From positions 18,160,563 through 18,224,562 of the forward strand of contig OY829667.1 of assembly GCA_963691815.1 (NCBI GenBank): a stretch of DNA of 64,000 nt, in the 5' to 3' direction. The notes under the pieces were generated by a model. The model saw only the letters and a program-made list of their open reading frames with translations, ran no database searches and was not told where the DNA came from. The DNA comes from Echiichthys vipera (taxonomy: Eukaryota > Chordata > Actinopteri > Perciformes > Trachinidae). Shown here piece by piece: positions 1 through 16,129 of the stretch (within the stretch, counting starts at the first letter, position 1; the number at the start of each line of letters is the position of its first letter). The position numbers and the translations under genes are program-made.

Positions 1-214
1 TACCTAAGTCAGTTCCTTGCAAGGCACAGAACATAGTTGAGTCATCAGCATACATTACTACTTTTGACTGTTCCAGAACACAGGGCATATCATAGTCATT
101 GGTAAATATAGAAAATAAAAGAGGACCCAGACTTCCTTGAGGCACTCCACAGAGGACATCTTTGCTGACTGATAAGCTTCCATCGAAAACACTCTTTGCC
201 TTGTGCCAGTTGTT
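1..214 (-). mobile_element. LINE reverse-transcriptase fragment cut by the window edge
   Basis: The minus strand is open from a stop at 217-215 to the left edge. It encodes SVFDGSLSVSKDVLCGVPQG, then GPLLFSIFTNDYDMP and VVMYADDSTMFCAL. GVPQGS and YADD (codons at 52-41) are the palm motifs of non-LTR retrotransposon reverse transcriptases, with YADD carrying the catalytic aspartates. The rest of the element lies outside the window or has decayed. The LINE clade (Rex, L2 or Jockey-like) cannot be told from this piece. Confidence 0.85.
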
Positions 215-2961
215 TCACTTCAGAAATAAGTTTTGAATACTCCTTCTACCACTGCCAATACCAACATTTCCAGTTAGAGAAAGGGTTAGAAGTAAAGCAA
301 GAAGGTGTTTGACTGGGGCCCCCAAATCACTAAATCCGCCCCGTGAGGAACACCAAGTCACAGCTGCTCTCTGTCAGAAACATACACAGTGGAGGGAAGA
401 TATTAATTTCCAACAGGCATATTAGTCATTGCTTTGACATAACCACCACGGTTATGAAGTAACATCAAAGCATGGATTTAATTATCCAAGGTATTTTGCA
501 GACAGTAACATTATTAGGGTCATAAGTCAGTATGGCAGATTTACACAATTTGAGTTGCAGAATGGCGCTGTTCCTGTAGGATATCCGCTCATGGACATTG
601 ACTCCAGGGAAGGGAAAGTTCAGCTATAACGATGTAAGCATTTGAGATCAGCTTCACTTAAAGTCCCCCTCCACTCAAAGGTGTCCTTTAAAATGTCTGA
701 CATTGACTTTAGTGACTTGTATCTGAGTAAAGTTTGTCACTAGAGGCTTTTTCACATTCCTCTCCTGAAGAGATTTCTCTGATATTTGGGATTCAAACAT
801 ATCCAGGGCAGCTTTAGTTTGTGTGCTACTAGTGAATAAACCAATTGCTGCCTAATATGTGAAACATTATTTTACAGGGGACAAACTTCTACACAACACC
901 TGCAAAGAAACCTGAAACCTCCAGCTCAGAGCGGACTCTAAGTATAGAGAGAAAACATACTGCCATCATAGCTGTCAGTCACTGACAGTTTCAAGTTTAT
1001 GAGCTAACGAACAACAGGAACTAATAAAAGATGCAAACTACACTCCCTGATTTTAGTCTGGGTCATATTTTTCAAGAAAAAACTTGCAGATTTATGAGAT
1101 TCAAAGCAGCAAATCTACGGGAAAAAAAGTCCCAGATTCACAAGATTAAAAAGTAGCAAATGAGATTCAAAGTCGGGAAAAAATGTGTGTTGTGTTACAC
1201 TCCCTGTTGAACTACATCACTTCAGGATCAACACAGATGCTGCTGCATGCCGTGCAGGCTTCTATGTCTGCAGCAAACTCTGAAAAATACTGTGTTTTAA
1301 AGTTAAGAAAGAATGAAGGACACTACAAGGTCCAATGACATAAACCTGTAACTTTTTTCTCGAACTGTTACCCCCCTCCCCCGGGTCCCTATTTTTTTTC
1401 ATACTTGGCCCTAATACACCGTCTTCATTTATATTGTTCATATCAATTAATGCAACTTTAATGTGTGCATTTAATTCGATTTCTAATTGTATAGTAATTG
1501 TGAGCATATGTGCATGGTTGTAATTGTGTCAATATAAGACCATTTGCATGCAGTTGCGTGTTGTTACAGGTGTGTGTTTCACATAGACTATATTTATTCT
1601 TGGCACCTGTCACTGTGGATGTATGTGTGAGCCACTGGCAATTGCTCTAAGACTGCAATGTCACCCAAAAAAAAAATTAAAAAGTGGTGAAATGTGTACT
1701 GCTGTGTGTACATTTCACTGACTAAATATGTGCTAGAAAGCCTTCATCTTTTTTTCAGAATCAGCTGCTTATCACAGGTAACCGGAGCAACTTCCTTCTC
1801 ATTCATCCCCACAGCCCCACAGCGCTTTACACAGTCACACGCTCAGCTTATACTGACCTCAATGGGGAAGTGTAGAGCGGATTGTTCCACTGCAGCCAAA
1901 CTAGACGCTCATTGGATAAGTGCTGGGCTTTGTCCCGCCCAACGGACCCTCAGCATCTCTGGGGGTCTATGGCGCAGTGGGCCGGCCCGGACGCTTGGCT
2001 TCTGCATGATGATTGGATGAGCTGTCTGAGGAGGAATCCTTTTTTGATTGACAGCTAAATGAGCGAATCAGCGATTGTGAAGAATAAACATCCAGCGGAG
2101 CATTTTCCAAGTTTTTCATTCTATTGCTCTGAAGTGATCCGGAGACTTTATCGATCCCCAGTGACTCTGTCTTTGTTAAAAACCACAAGTGTTGTGTTTG
2201 GTGACTCTATTCTGTCACTCTCCACTTTCTTTCCCAAACGAGCAGGTGCAGCTGTGGAGCTTCTCCCCCCGTCACGATCACTCACACTCACAGGCGGTCA
2301 CACTTCACAGTAGCCTGGCGCAGCAGCTCCAGCTGGGCCAAGACCGTTTAAGCAGCCTAGCTCTGCTGCCATTGAGAGGACACTGGTCAAGTCCCTGGAA
2401 AAGACCCCTACTTGGAACGACAAGGTCAAAGATCATTCCCTTGAAAAAATGATGACATGAGTTCTGTGTCTTGGTATATCTTTTTCTTAAAAGAGTTGAG
2501 TGTCCATTTAACAAATGGAGCCAAAGTTATGACATGTATCCCATATATAAATACATTAGAAACACAAGACAGTTGCCCAAATAAAAATTAAAATTAGCTG
2601 CACCATAGACATATTTCAAACAATCCCAAAAGGGAATTCTGGGAAACAAAGTGTTTTTCCACTATATTCAACATGAAGACATTAACAATACTAAAATTTG
2701 GCAATGTATACTAAAAATAGCACTTAACACTGTTAACATTACACTGCATTGATTGTGCATTCTGTTTAACTGCATCAACATTAAAGAATTACATTTGAAC
2801 CATTTGAACGATTTAAACATCGTTAGGTTACAGTTAATTTGCTAGTAATGCTAAAGCTAGAGTGTTATAAACATACAGGGGGGAAATTAAAAAACAGTGA
2901 ATATATTCACTTACCCACAAGTTTACCATCAGTTTTTTTTCAAATTGTCCAGTGAAAGTCA
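215..2961. other. No gene recognised; AT-rich, with a GC-richer patch near 1860-2060
   Basis: Only short chance frames occur. The patch at 1860-2060 is richer in CpG and holds several CCAAT/ATTGG-like words (near 1913, 2012 and 2047). They could be promoter-like or part of an old repeat. No exon can be attached to it. Confidence 0.5.
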
Positions 2962-3602
2962 CTCAAGGGTAGTGATTTCCAAATGAGGCATCATGAAGCA
3001 AGAGTCCACTAGATGGAGCTCTGTTTACAGTTTTTTACGATCGAATAAACACAATTTTGATTGTTTTGTTTTGTTTAGCAAAACCCAACACACGAATAGC
3101 ACAACCACATACCCAATTAGCAAAACACCTTAACTCCTTTGCAAAATGAACCACTCTTGTAAAAACTATACACTAACTTATCAAAACCACATTTTTTTAC
3201 CATATGAAACACACACGTTGCATATGACTTAACTCTGTTTGCACCAGTTACACTCTGCTGTTGAAAACCTTAAACACTTTTGGCTAATTCTGCTTCTAAG
3301 TGCATAGAGTAGTATGGGTGAAGCACACAGTGAATTTGCAAAACATCGCTCGGATTTGCACAACTGTAAACACAATGTCTGCTCACACTTTTTGCAAAAC
3401 AATACACACAGTGAACACTTGTATGCATTACTGTAGACACCACACAGGACACAAGACTAATGCTGTTGACAATGTTATTTATTTTTTTCCATATACTCAA
3501 GCCAACATGACGAAAAAACATTTCCCAGTTTTCATGAACATAACATTTTATCCTGTACAAAAAAAGAACCCCCCCAAAAAAGAAAACACAGCACATAAAT
3601 TG

Positions 3603-5135
3603 CTACTGTTGGTCTCTTCTCCTAGCTGGATCTGGCCAGAGAATTTCATCCACATCACAGGCGATATCCTCATTTGCAAGACAGCGGGGAAAGAATCGCC
3701 GTGCATGCCGTATCCACCCCTGTATGGCTGTGGCCTCAATCTGGTCACAGGCCTCCTCCATGGCCTGAATGAGGGCTACCCGAGCCAGGGGGTGCAGATC
3801 GTAAACCTTCCACCGCCATGCCGAGAAAAATTCTTCAATTGGGTTAAGAAATGGAGAATATGGTGGCAGGAAAAGAACTGTGAAATGTGGGTGCTGCGTA
3901 AACCAGTTCTGAACCAGAGCAGAGCGGTGGAAGGAAACATTGTCCCAGGTGACAATGTATTGGATCTGCATGTTATTTATGATTGTGAGGTTGTATACTC
4001 TGTCCAAAAATGTAAGGATGTGAGGTGTTTTATACGGACCCATGTTGGCATGACGGTGGAGGACCCCATTCTGGGTGATTGCCGCGCAAAGGGTGATGTT
4101 ACCCCCACGTTGCCCCGGGACACTAATAATTGCCCTCTGGCCAATTACATTTCTTCCCCTCCTTCTGACCTTTGAGAGGTTGAACCCCGCCCCGTCTATG
4201 TAGATGAACTCATGCTGAATGGCCTCAGCATCCATTTGTAAAACTCTCTAAAATACAGTGAAAGACAAGATTGTGTAGTTCAGCATAGATTTTGTGTACA
4301 GTACATTTACATGTAAAAAAGGGTTATGTGTGCAGTATGCAACATCAGAGTGCTAAAGTGAACAATACATACCTCCACATACTCATGCCGCAGCTGTTTG
4401 ACCCTCTCTGAGTTCCTCTCAAAAGGCACTCGGTACAACTGTTTCATTTGTACCTGATGTGCCTTCAGGATACGAGCTATGGTGGACAGAGAGACCTGAT
4501 TCACATTATGAAAGATGATTTGGTCTTCAATAATTTTGGCCTGGATTTCACGAAGCCTGATGGCATTATTTGCCAAAACCATATTCACAATCTCCCTCTC
4601 CTGCAGGGGTGTGAAAATGGGAGCCCTTCCTCCTCGTTGTACTCGACCCTCAATCCTATGTAGAACAAAATACATGTAACCTACTGTAAAATGTCACAGG
4701 AAGGGGTATCAAAAGTGCTGATATGGGGTGCATACAGTAAGAAGCTGTAAACAGGTAATTTTTTTTACCTGTTTTCCAGTCTGAATGCCCTTATGACAGA
4801 TGCCACGGTCTGCTGAGATTTGGCTGGACTCTCAGTCCAGCCTCCCTCAGCGTCAATCCATGGTTCACAACATGGTCCACAAGAGTTGCGCGAATTTCAT
4901 TGCTTAAAGTTGGACCTCTTCTCCTTTGAGCTTCACCTACTCCTGCTTGAGGTCTTCCTCTTCCTCTTCCTCTTCCTCTTCCTCTTCCTCTTCCTCTTCC
5001 TCTTCCTCGGCCACGGCCTCTGGCACGGCCTCTGCCTCCTTCTTCTCCTCCTTCTCCGATTCCCCCTCTCATCCTCACTCTTCCTCTTCCTCTTCCTTCC
5101 ATTTTGGTTAAGCTTGGTGAACTCACCTGCTGCAT
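3603..5135 (-). pseudogene. DDE (DD35E) transposase, three exons, one frameshift
   Basis: Exon 1 (5135-4769) starts MQQVSSPSLTKMEG, has an Arg-Gly repeat coded by a CTTCCT-type hexamer tract, and enters a helix-turn-helix region (LTLREAGLRVQPNLS). A frameshift near 4810 breaks it, and the family-like sequence TVASVIRAFRLEN resumes one frame over. Exon 2 (4655-4373) reads IEGRVQRGGRAPIFTPLQ through RHEYVE. Exon 3 (4247-3603) holds the catalytic core with D in YIDGAGFN (4196-4194), D in TWDNVSFH (3944-3942) and E in LNPIEEFF (3836-3834). There are 35 residues between the last two, hence DD35E. It ends DPARRRDQQ. Introns are GT..AG. The 291-codon plus-strand frame here is a shadow. The frameshift may be real or an assembly error. 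Confidence 0.85.
4962..5007. repeat. CTTCCT hexanucleotide tract within transposase exon 1
   Basis: Tandem CTTCCT (AGGAAG) units encode the Arg-Gly run of the transposase N terminus on the minus strand. Length variation in whole hexamers would keep the frame. Confidence 0.8.
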
Positions 5136-5602
5136 TTTTATAGTGCTTAAACCTGATTGGTGTGTCTACAATTAAGCAATCTTGTGTTTGCACACCTGAT
5201 GGCAGTGTTCAATCAACTGGCTCATAGGTGTGGTAATTTGACCGTCAGTGCTTTAGAATTGCAAGGAAGTGACATCTTGATATACTTCTGTGTCTAATGC
5301 ATAGACGTGTGTGTTAGTGTTTCAAATCACAGTGTGTATTGTTTTGCACAAAGTGTGAACGGACTCATTGTGCTTACAGTGGTGCAAATCTGGGGCCAAG
5401 TTTTGCTCCTTGAGTGTAAGGTTTTGATAATTGGGCAACACTTTAGATTTTAGTGTTTATTCAATCGAAAAAAACTGTAAAGAAAATGAATGGTGATTCA
5501 GTGTGTTTTCAACCCTTTGTTGAACAGAGCGCTCCATCTAGTGGACTGAAATGAAAATGAAAATGCTTCATGAAGCTTCATTTGAACATCACTACTCAAT
5601 GC

Positions 5603-6700
5603 CTCTAATTATCAGCTGAAACTCTCAGGGTTTGCCCCTGTGGCTATTGAGTTACAGGAGTCAGTTTGTGTGTGTGATTGCATGACACCGTGCGTAACCC
5701 AGCTTAAAACTTAAGGACAACCCTGTTACTGCTAACTAGAACACATTTTAGCATCACAGTTAATTAAAAAAAGTTTTTGGGGTGGGAAAAAAGGTATGCA
5801 AATCCTAACAACTCATTATACATTGTGAATGTGTTGACACCAATTTAATCCAAAGTAAAATTATTTATCGTTGAACATTAAAACACTAAACGGCATCATT
5901 ACTGGTAAACCCTTTGGCTTTCATTTTCTACCTGTCATGTAAGACTCTAGATCTCCTGGGATCTCATTTACTCAAACATTTGATCATCCTCAAGATTTAT
6001 GTGCTTCAATACATAAAGGAGTGAAAGCTGCATCATTAAAATCTCTGGATTTCATCATCAACACGTCTAATTGTGAGTTTCTTCATATAACATATCATAT
6101 AAATCAAACTCCTCCATCTTCTGCAAAACTATAACCAACGTGACAGATTACTTGTTAGAGCTATTAACAGCACATGCCCACTAGAATCAAAATTACCTTT
6201 TCTCTTAATCACTGTTTCACAGGCGCCATTATTGGCTGCTAATAATATATCTCTCACATAGTGACATACTACAGAATTAATGAGACAATACTGCCAGTGT
6301 GCTGTCACATTACAGTCAACAGTGATAGTCTTAAAGAACTACATGATGAAATAATAACTGAACAATAGTGGCACGTATGTCCTCAATGACAGGTAAAAAC
6401 ACCTAAGCTCTGCCATTATCATAAAGTTGCCGTCCAAATTTAAAGCTAATTTTAACATAATTTCCCGAAAATCTGCAAAATAAAAGGGGAATTGCACATT
6501 TGCATCCTGTCATGCTAATTATCCGGTTGGGTACCATTAAATCACTGCAGAAGAAGAGGGCACTACAAGATGACATAATTAAAAGATGTGGTCGAGTGTA
6601 AATATGACTCCCTACCTCCTAACCGTGCATTACCTGACCACAAGTTTTTTTCCAGACTCCTATGAACAAGAGAACAGGCATGTAGTGTTGTTGTGTTCTT
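5603..6700. other. No gene or classified repeat seen
   Basis: AT-rich sequence with no long reading frame and no clear repeat ends. Confidence 0.5.
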
Positions 6701-7037
6701 AGAAGAAGAATTACTTTATTTATCCCGCAACGGGGAAATTGAATTTTTTCACTCTTATTATTAATCATGTTACACACACAGGCCCGAAATACACACACAT
6801 GCACAGACAGGACCTATATACATGCAATTAAGGAGAGATGTTAGAGCGAGGGGGCTGCCAGTGACCAGCGCCGGAGCAGTTGGGGGTTCGGTGCCTTGCT
6901 CAACAGCACCTCGGCAGTGCCCCAGGGAGATGAATTGGCACCTCTCCAGCCACCAGTCCACGCTCCATACAGGGACTTGAACAAGCTACCCTACGGTTCC
7001 CAGCCCAGTCACCTATGGACTGAGCTACTGCCGCCCT
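6701..7037 (-). mobile_element. tRNA-derived SINE, minus strand, near full length
   Basis: Read on the minus strand it begins with a tRNA-like head. GTAGCTCAGTCCATAGG resembles box A, and GTTCAAGTCC resembles box B about 50 bases on. A body follows, with GAGCAAGGCACCGAACCCCC. The tail reads AATTTCCCCGTTGCGGGATA then AATAAAGTAATTCTTCTTCT, the style of a LINE-mobilised SINE tail. A 5'-truncated relative lies at 41729-41890. Confidence 0.75.
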
Positions 7038-7281
7038 TATTGTGCGTCATTGTCCTTCTGTCTTTGTGTTCTGCGTTTACCAAACAGCAAGTATTTGATT
7101 TGTTTTAAAACTGTGTCACCTTTCTCATTTAAAGCAACAGTATAGCCTGCATTGCCTAACAGCAATGCCAATGTATATAGGGAAATCAGGTTAAATTGAG
7201 TACATTGATTTTTCTTTGTAAATACTGCATAATACCACATAATCATAATACTGCATACACCCATTCTAATATATCTAATCT

Positions 7282-7460
7282 AAAAAAAAATGTTGGCAGT
7301 TTTTCAAGCCATTTATTAGATAGGACAGACTGGAGGAGAGAGAGAAGGGGAGACAGAAAAGGGCCACAGTTCAGAGTCGAACCTGCAGCTGCTACCTCGA
7401 GGACCTTCAGCCTCTTTACATGGGGCCACTGCTCTAACCACTGTTTCACCGGTTGCCCCA
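7282..7460 (-). mobile_element. tRNA-derived SINE of a second family, minus strand
   Basis: The minus strand starts TGGGGCAACCGG, has GTGGTTAGAGCAGTGG (box A-like) and GGTTCGACTC (box B-like), and ends with TAATAAATGGCTTGAAAA and an A-run. It shares the segment GTAAAGAGGCTGAAGGTCCT with the plus-strand copy at 15749, so both belong to one family. Confidence 0.8.
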
Positions 7461-8329
7461 TTGAATCTATTTCTAACCTAGATACTTACACAGAAAAAAA
7501 TGTATTAATATCTTTGGACCATGTTCATATGAACTATAAGGGGAAATGTAGGATAATTACAGATGAATCTGAAGACGACTCCCCATTGAATCAAGTCATT
7601 ATTTTGTCCATAAAAAAGCTCATACGCTCCTTCTTATTTTTCCAACCGACAGTCCAAAAGGAAGAAAGCATATCTTTAGTAAGTCTCATGAGGGAAATTA
7701 AAAGGCTGAAACCAGTGAATGTTAGTCAATGTTTTGCTTGAAAGTTATTCATCGATTATCAAAATAATTACAGAATAATGTGTGTTGATCAATTTATCAA
7801 TTCATTGACATCATAAAATCTAACATAATAATTTCTGCTCTAATGATTAACAGTTTTTGAACATGTGTATTTCGTTTAGTCAATTCTAATTATTAGATGC
7901 TAGGAGATGATTAATAAATAATAGACAATAAAGTCACTTATAAATAAAGCTGGATATAGGGAACACACAAACACACGTTTCATCCGAAGAAAAGCCTTGA
8001 AATTCAAAGACTTACTTTCGAACAGCAAAATTTATGTTTGAAATAAAGAATAATCAATTCCCCATTCTGATTCAGAACCTGTTTCAGGAAAGGGAAAGTA
8101 CCTATCTCCTGAGAGGGCGAGATGTGCTAACAAAGCCCAGTGTTAGAACAAATGCAAAAATGCATTGTATTTCTGTTGTTGGAGTGAATGTTTGGATGAT
8201 TTGGCCGTAGATTTAAAAGACTGCAGAACATTCTTTTACTTTAAAACTGTTCTCAAGAGGAACATTATTCAAACATATGTTGATTGTGTTTGCTGATAGC
8301 AGCAATACATTAATTATCAGACTTTTTCT
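7461..8329. other. No gene or classified repeat seen
   Basis: AT-rich; only chance frames. Confidence 0.5.
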
Positions 8330-8502
8330 TTTTGACCTGTGTGTAGCAGCTACCTAAGTTTATGTATTTTAAAGGGTAGGCGTTATAAGCTTTAGCTTCT
8401 GCCTATTACCTTTTTTCAGACCTTATAAATTTTGTGTTTGATATGAAATGTCTTTGTTTGAAATGTCTGAAAATAAACTGAACTTAACTGAACTGAACTT
8501 TC
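8330..8502 (+). mobile_element. LINE 3' end (tail with repeated CTGAACTTAA-like units)
   Basis: The sequence around AGGCGTTATAAGCTTTAGCT and TTCTGCCTATTACC followed by AAATAAACTGAACTTAACTG has the form of a 5'-truncated non-LTR retrotransposon 3' end with a short tandem tail. No coding part is preserved. Confidence 0.5.
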
Positions 8503-9160
8503 CAGGACAATCTACATCTACAAAAAAGCAAGCCAGCGCCTAGCTCATCTTAGTAAAGTGAGGAGCCTCAACGCCAGCCAGCACACTCATGGTCTGACAA
8601 ATCACTAACTGACAATGTTCTCACATTTAACATCAACTCATGGAACGGACACATCGCGTTAAAACAAAAGTCCAAATGTAGACAAGTTGTCATCGGGCCA
8701 GAAAGATCATTGGAGACAAATAACTCCAGGACTAATTCTCTCAGTCCATATCTCAGCATTTCAGTTGCTGCCATGAGGCCATAGACTGAAAGAAATCCTT
8801 TACTTCATCAGCTGATATGTCCATTGAAACTGCCCTGCCCCCTCCCCTCCACCAGCACACTCAAGCACACACCTTATCATAACCCTCTCCCGAAGTCCTC
8901 CACCCAAACACTAAGGCTGCTTTTTAGGATGATCTACAACCAACACCATCGCTTATTCAAATGTACATTTATTTATTTGTTGAGGGGTTAAATACTGTTG
9001 ATCATCACTGCATTGTCGTTATGGACTTGCATGATAGTGGAAGAAGTTTGGTCATTTTAAGAAGGTTTTATGCTAAATTGTTGTGTGTTGGTGTGTGTGA
9101 TGTCTTATATGCCAGTGCCGAATAATGCAGGGACAATAAAGTTGTGTGACTCTGAATACT
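8503..9160 (+). mobile_element. Possible second LINE 3' region
   Basis: The segment ends GCAGGGACAATAAAGTTGTG followed by ACTCTGAATAC, a typical fish LINE 3' tail. The preceding 500 bp is non-coding and too degraded to classify. Only the tail is well supported. Confidence 0.35.
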
Positions 9161-9451
9161 TGATACCCAAAGAGTTTCCAGTGGAGTATTCCTTTCAAAC
9201 GGGTTAACTTTGCTGTACTCCAAAGCCCTACAGTGCATTTAGTTGAATTTGGGTCTCAGTTGCAATTTACAACATGGGTTTTTAATTTGTATTTTTAAAT
9301 AGGTATACTGGCCCAGGTGTGGCATTTAAGTACTAAAAGTACGTACAGCAGGCTCTCCAAATGCAAGCAAGGATAGGATCCAGCAGGGAAAGCAGGCATA
9401 GAAAATTGATCAATTATACCAGTACAAGTACTAAAGCCAATGCTTGATGAT

Positions 9452-9635
9452 CAGGGCACAAAATTAGCACCAATTTACAAGCCAAATGCTGGTAACGAAT
9501 GTAAGGAGCTAGTCGATTTGCTTCACCACCAGCCAAAAAAACAACAAAACAATGGTAACCAATGTTGCGGCTGGTAAAATCTAAACATTAACTAACCATT
9601 TGGCTGATGGACCAAAAAAAAAGAATTGCACCCTG
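9452..9635. mobile_element. Short hAT-like non-autonomous element
   Basis: The left end starts CAGGGCACAAAATTAGCACC and the right end, reverse-complemented, starts CAGGGTGCAATTCTTT. Inside, both carry AGCCAAATG next to TGGT or GGTT. CAGGG termini and this interior fit fish hAT derivatives. Flanking 8-mers do not match, so the ends are less certain than those at 14612-16123. Confidence 0.45.
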
Positions 9636-14605
<4,970 letters not shown>

Positions 14606-14611
14606 ATTATA

Positions 14612-16123
14612 CAGGGCCCGACAGCAACAGTTGCCAGGTTGCTACTGACAACCATTCTGAGAAATTGGCAACCAATTCCACTTTACAACATATAAAAAAT
14701 AAAATAAATATAGAACTTTCTGAAATATTTGATGCATTAGATATATTCAAATATTGCCGTCACAGTCACAACATGAACCTCGTGCACAGGCATTTGTTTT
14801 CGAGACAACGGTGAAGAAAAAATGAAGTTGTTTGTCTGTAGGGAGAAAAGTTCCACTAACCCGTCGATAAACAAGTGCACAAACCGATTCTACTGAGAAG
14901 GAACCAAATGAATGTGAACGAGAAACAAAAAGGACATTTGTAAGTTTGTGGCAGAGATGGGGACTTAAGTCGCACACAAATGGGACTTGAGACTCGACTA
15001 GGACTCGAGATTTGGGACTCGTGCACAATCTTTTTATGTATGTACTTTTTAGAGCATTAACATCAGGAGCAGAATGTCATTCCCTCCCACCTTGTGTCAC
15101 TTTACGCATCTGATGCACTCCACAGATGACACCATGGCGAGCATATCACCAACTTTAAAACTAACCTCCCCCTGGTCAGCTGCTGCGGTTTCATTACCGG
15201 AAAGCGGAAACAAAAGAATGTGTGTTAAGCTTATTCATAAACTATCAATGTTTGATACTAATGTTAGCTTTGTGTGAGGTTAACTTTTAAATTGCTGTTC
15301 ATTGAATTACATATATTTGAAAAGTGTTTTCTTGCCAGTGCTGCCACCATCTGCTGGCTAACGCCGTTAAACCGGGAGAAATACACGTTCATTATTTATG
15401 TCAGTTGAAGGCAAGTGTACGTTACAGGTTTATTGTTGACCACATAACGTAAATGTTACTGCGTTATTAGCTTTAACCATTACACTGCGTTTGAGAGGCT
15501 GGAGGATTTTTTATTTTTATTTCACAGAAAGAGCTTGCTGACATTAAACATCTCTTTGTTCAGAATGTCCTGAGACAGACAGCAGCACGACAAACAATGT
15601 TTCTGACAAACATAATGAGCAGCCAATACAAAATACATGACTATAATACAATTAAAATATATCAAATAAGTGAAAACAGCAAATATATATCAAAATCAAC
15701 TCTCAAAGACTTGAGACTTAATGTGGACTTGCAAAGAGTGACTTGTGGGGCAACCGGTGGTTAATAGCTTAGAACAGTCGCCCAATGTAAAGAGGCTGAA
15801 GGTCCTCAAGGCAGCGGCCACAGGTTCAACTCCGACTTGCGGCCCTTTGCTGCATCTCTCCCCCTCTCTCTCACACCCCATTTCCTGTCTGTCATTTCTA
15901 ATAAAGACTTGGAAAACTGCCAAAAAATAAAAGTTGAGAAAAAGGGACTTGTGGTTTGTGGCTCTTTTATGTCCCAATTGCATTATTGAGCTGACAGTCA
16001 AGTGCATTGTATCTTAATTACTTAAACTATAAGGTGACTAAAAATGGCAACCATATTTTCAGTTTCTGCAACCATAAGCTGACCAACCTGGCAACCACTT
16101 AAAGGGGTTGGGGTTGAGCCCTG
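14612..16123. mobile_element. hAT-like non-autonomous element, 1.5 kb, interrupted by a SINE
   Basis: The left end CAGGGCCCGACAGC and the right end, reverse-complemented, CAGGGCTCAACCCC share CAGGGC-C-AC. Both then contain GTTGCCAGGTTG. The sequence ATTATA lies directly outside each end (14606-14611 and 16124-16129), consistent with a decayed target duplication. The interior has GACTTG/GACTCG-rich arms (14955-15020, 15705-15765) and no transposase. A SINE was inserted later at 15749. Confidence 0.6.
15749..15945 (+). mobile_element. tRNA-derived SINE with target-site duplication
   Basis: It starts GGCAACCGGTGGTTAATAGC (box A-like), has GGTTCAACTCC (box B-like), a CT-rich body and an A-rich tail. 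GACTTGTGG occurs on both sides (15740-15748 and 15946-15954), a clean target-site duplication from target-primed insertion. It is the same family as 7282-7460 in the opposite orientation. Confidence 0.88.
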
Positions 16124-16129
16124 ATTATA

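Larger units (their letters stand above)
3028..5477 (-). mobile_element. IS630/Tc1-mariner superfamily transposon with intron-containing transposase
   Basis: The element is 2450 bp, bounded by 25-bp terminal inverted repeats at 3028-3052 and 5453-5477 that match at 23 of 25 positions and begin CAGTTTTTT. It is flanked by TA on both sides (3026-3027 and 5478-5479), the target duplication of this superfamily. It carries a three-exon transposase on the minus strand. Short GCAAAA/TTTTGC words recur inside both ends. It lies within the outer hAT-like element, so it is the younger insertion. Confidence 0.9.
2970..5594. mobile_element. Outer hAT-like short element, split by a later insertion
   Basis: The ends form an imperfect inverted repeat. 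The left end starts TAGTGATTTCCAAATGA and the right end, reverse-complemented, starts TAGTGATGTTCAAATGA. Both continue through (G)AAGC and AGTCCACTAGATGGAGC to CTCTGTT. The flanking 8-mers are CTCAAGGG (2962-2969) and CTCAATGC (5595-5602), matching at 6 of 8, as expected of an aged 8-bp hAT target duplication. Without the insertion it would be about 173 bp with no coding capacity. The superfamily call is inferred from TIR style and duplication length. Confidence 0.65.

Noticed and set aside
1860..2060. Possible promoter of an unseen gene
   Set aside because: CCAAT-like words and raised CpG only; no exon, TATA box or transcript start can be tied to it, and several dispersed fish repeats contain similar patches.
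3300..4175. 291-codon plus-strand frame
   Set aside because: It is antisense to the catalytic exon of the transposase, whose minus strand carries the conserved DDE motifs.
7196..7741. 181-codon plus-strand frame
   Set aside because: Runs across the minus-strand SINE at 7282-7460 and has no family resemblance; chance frame.
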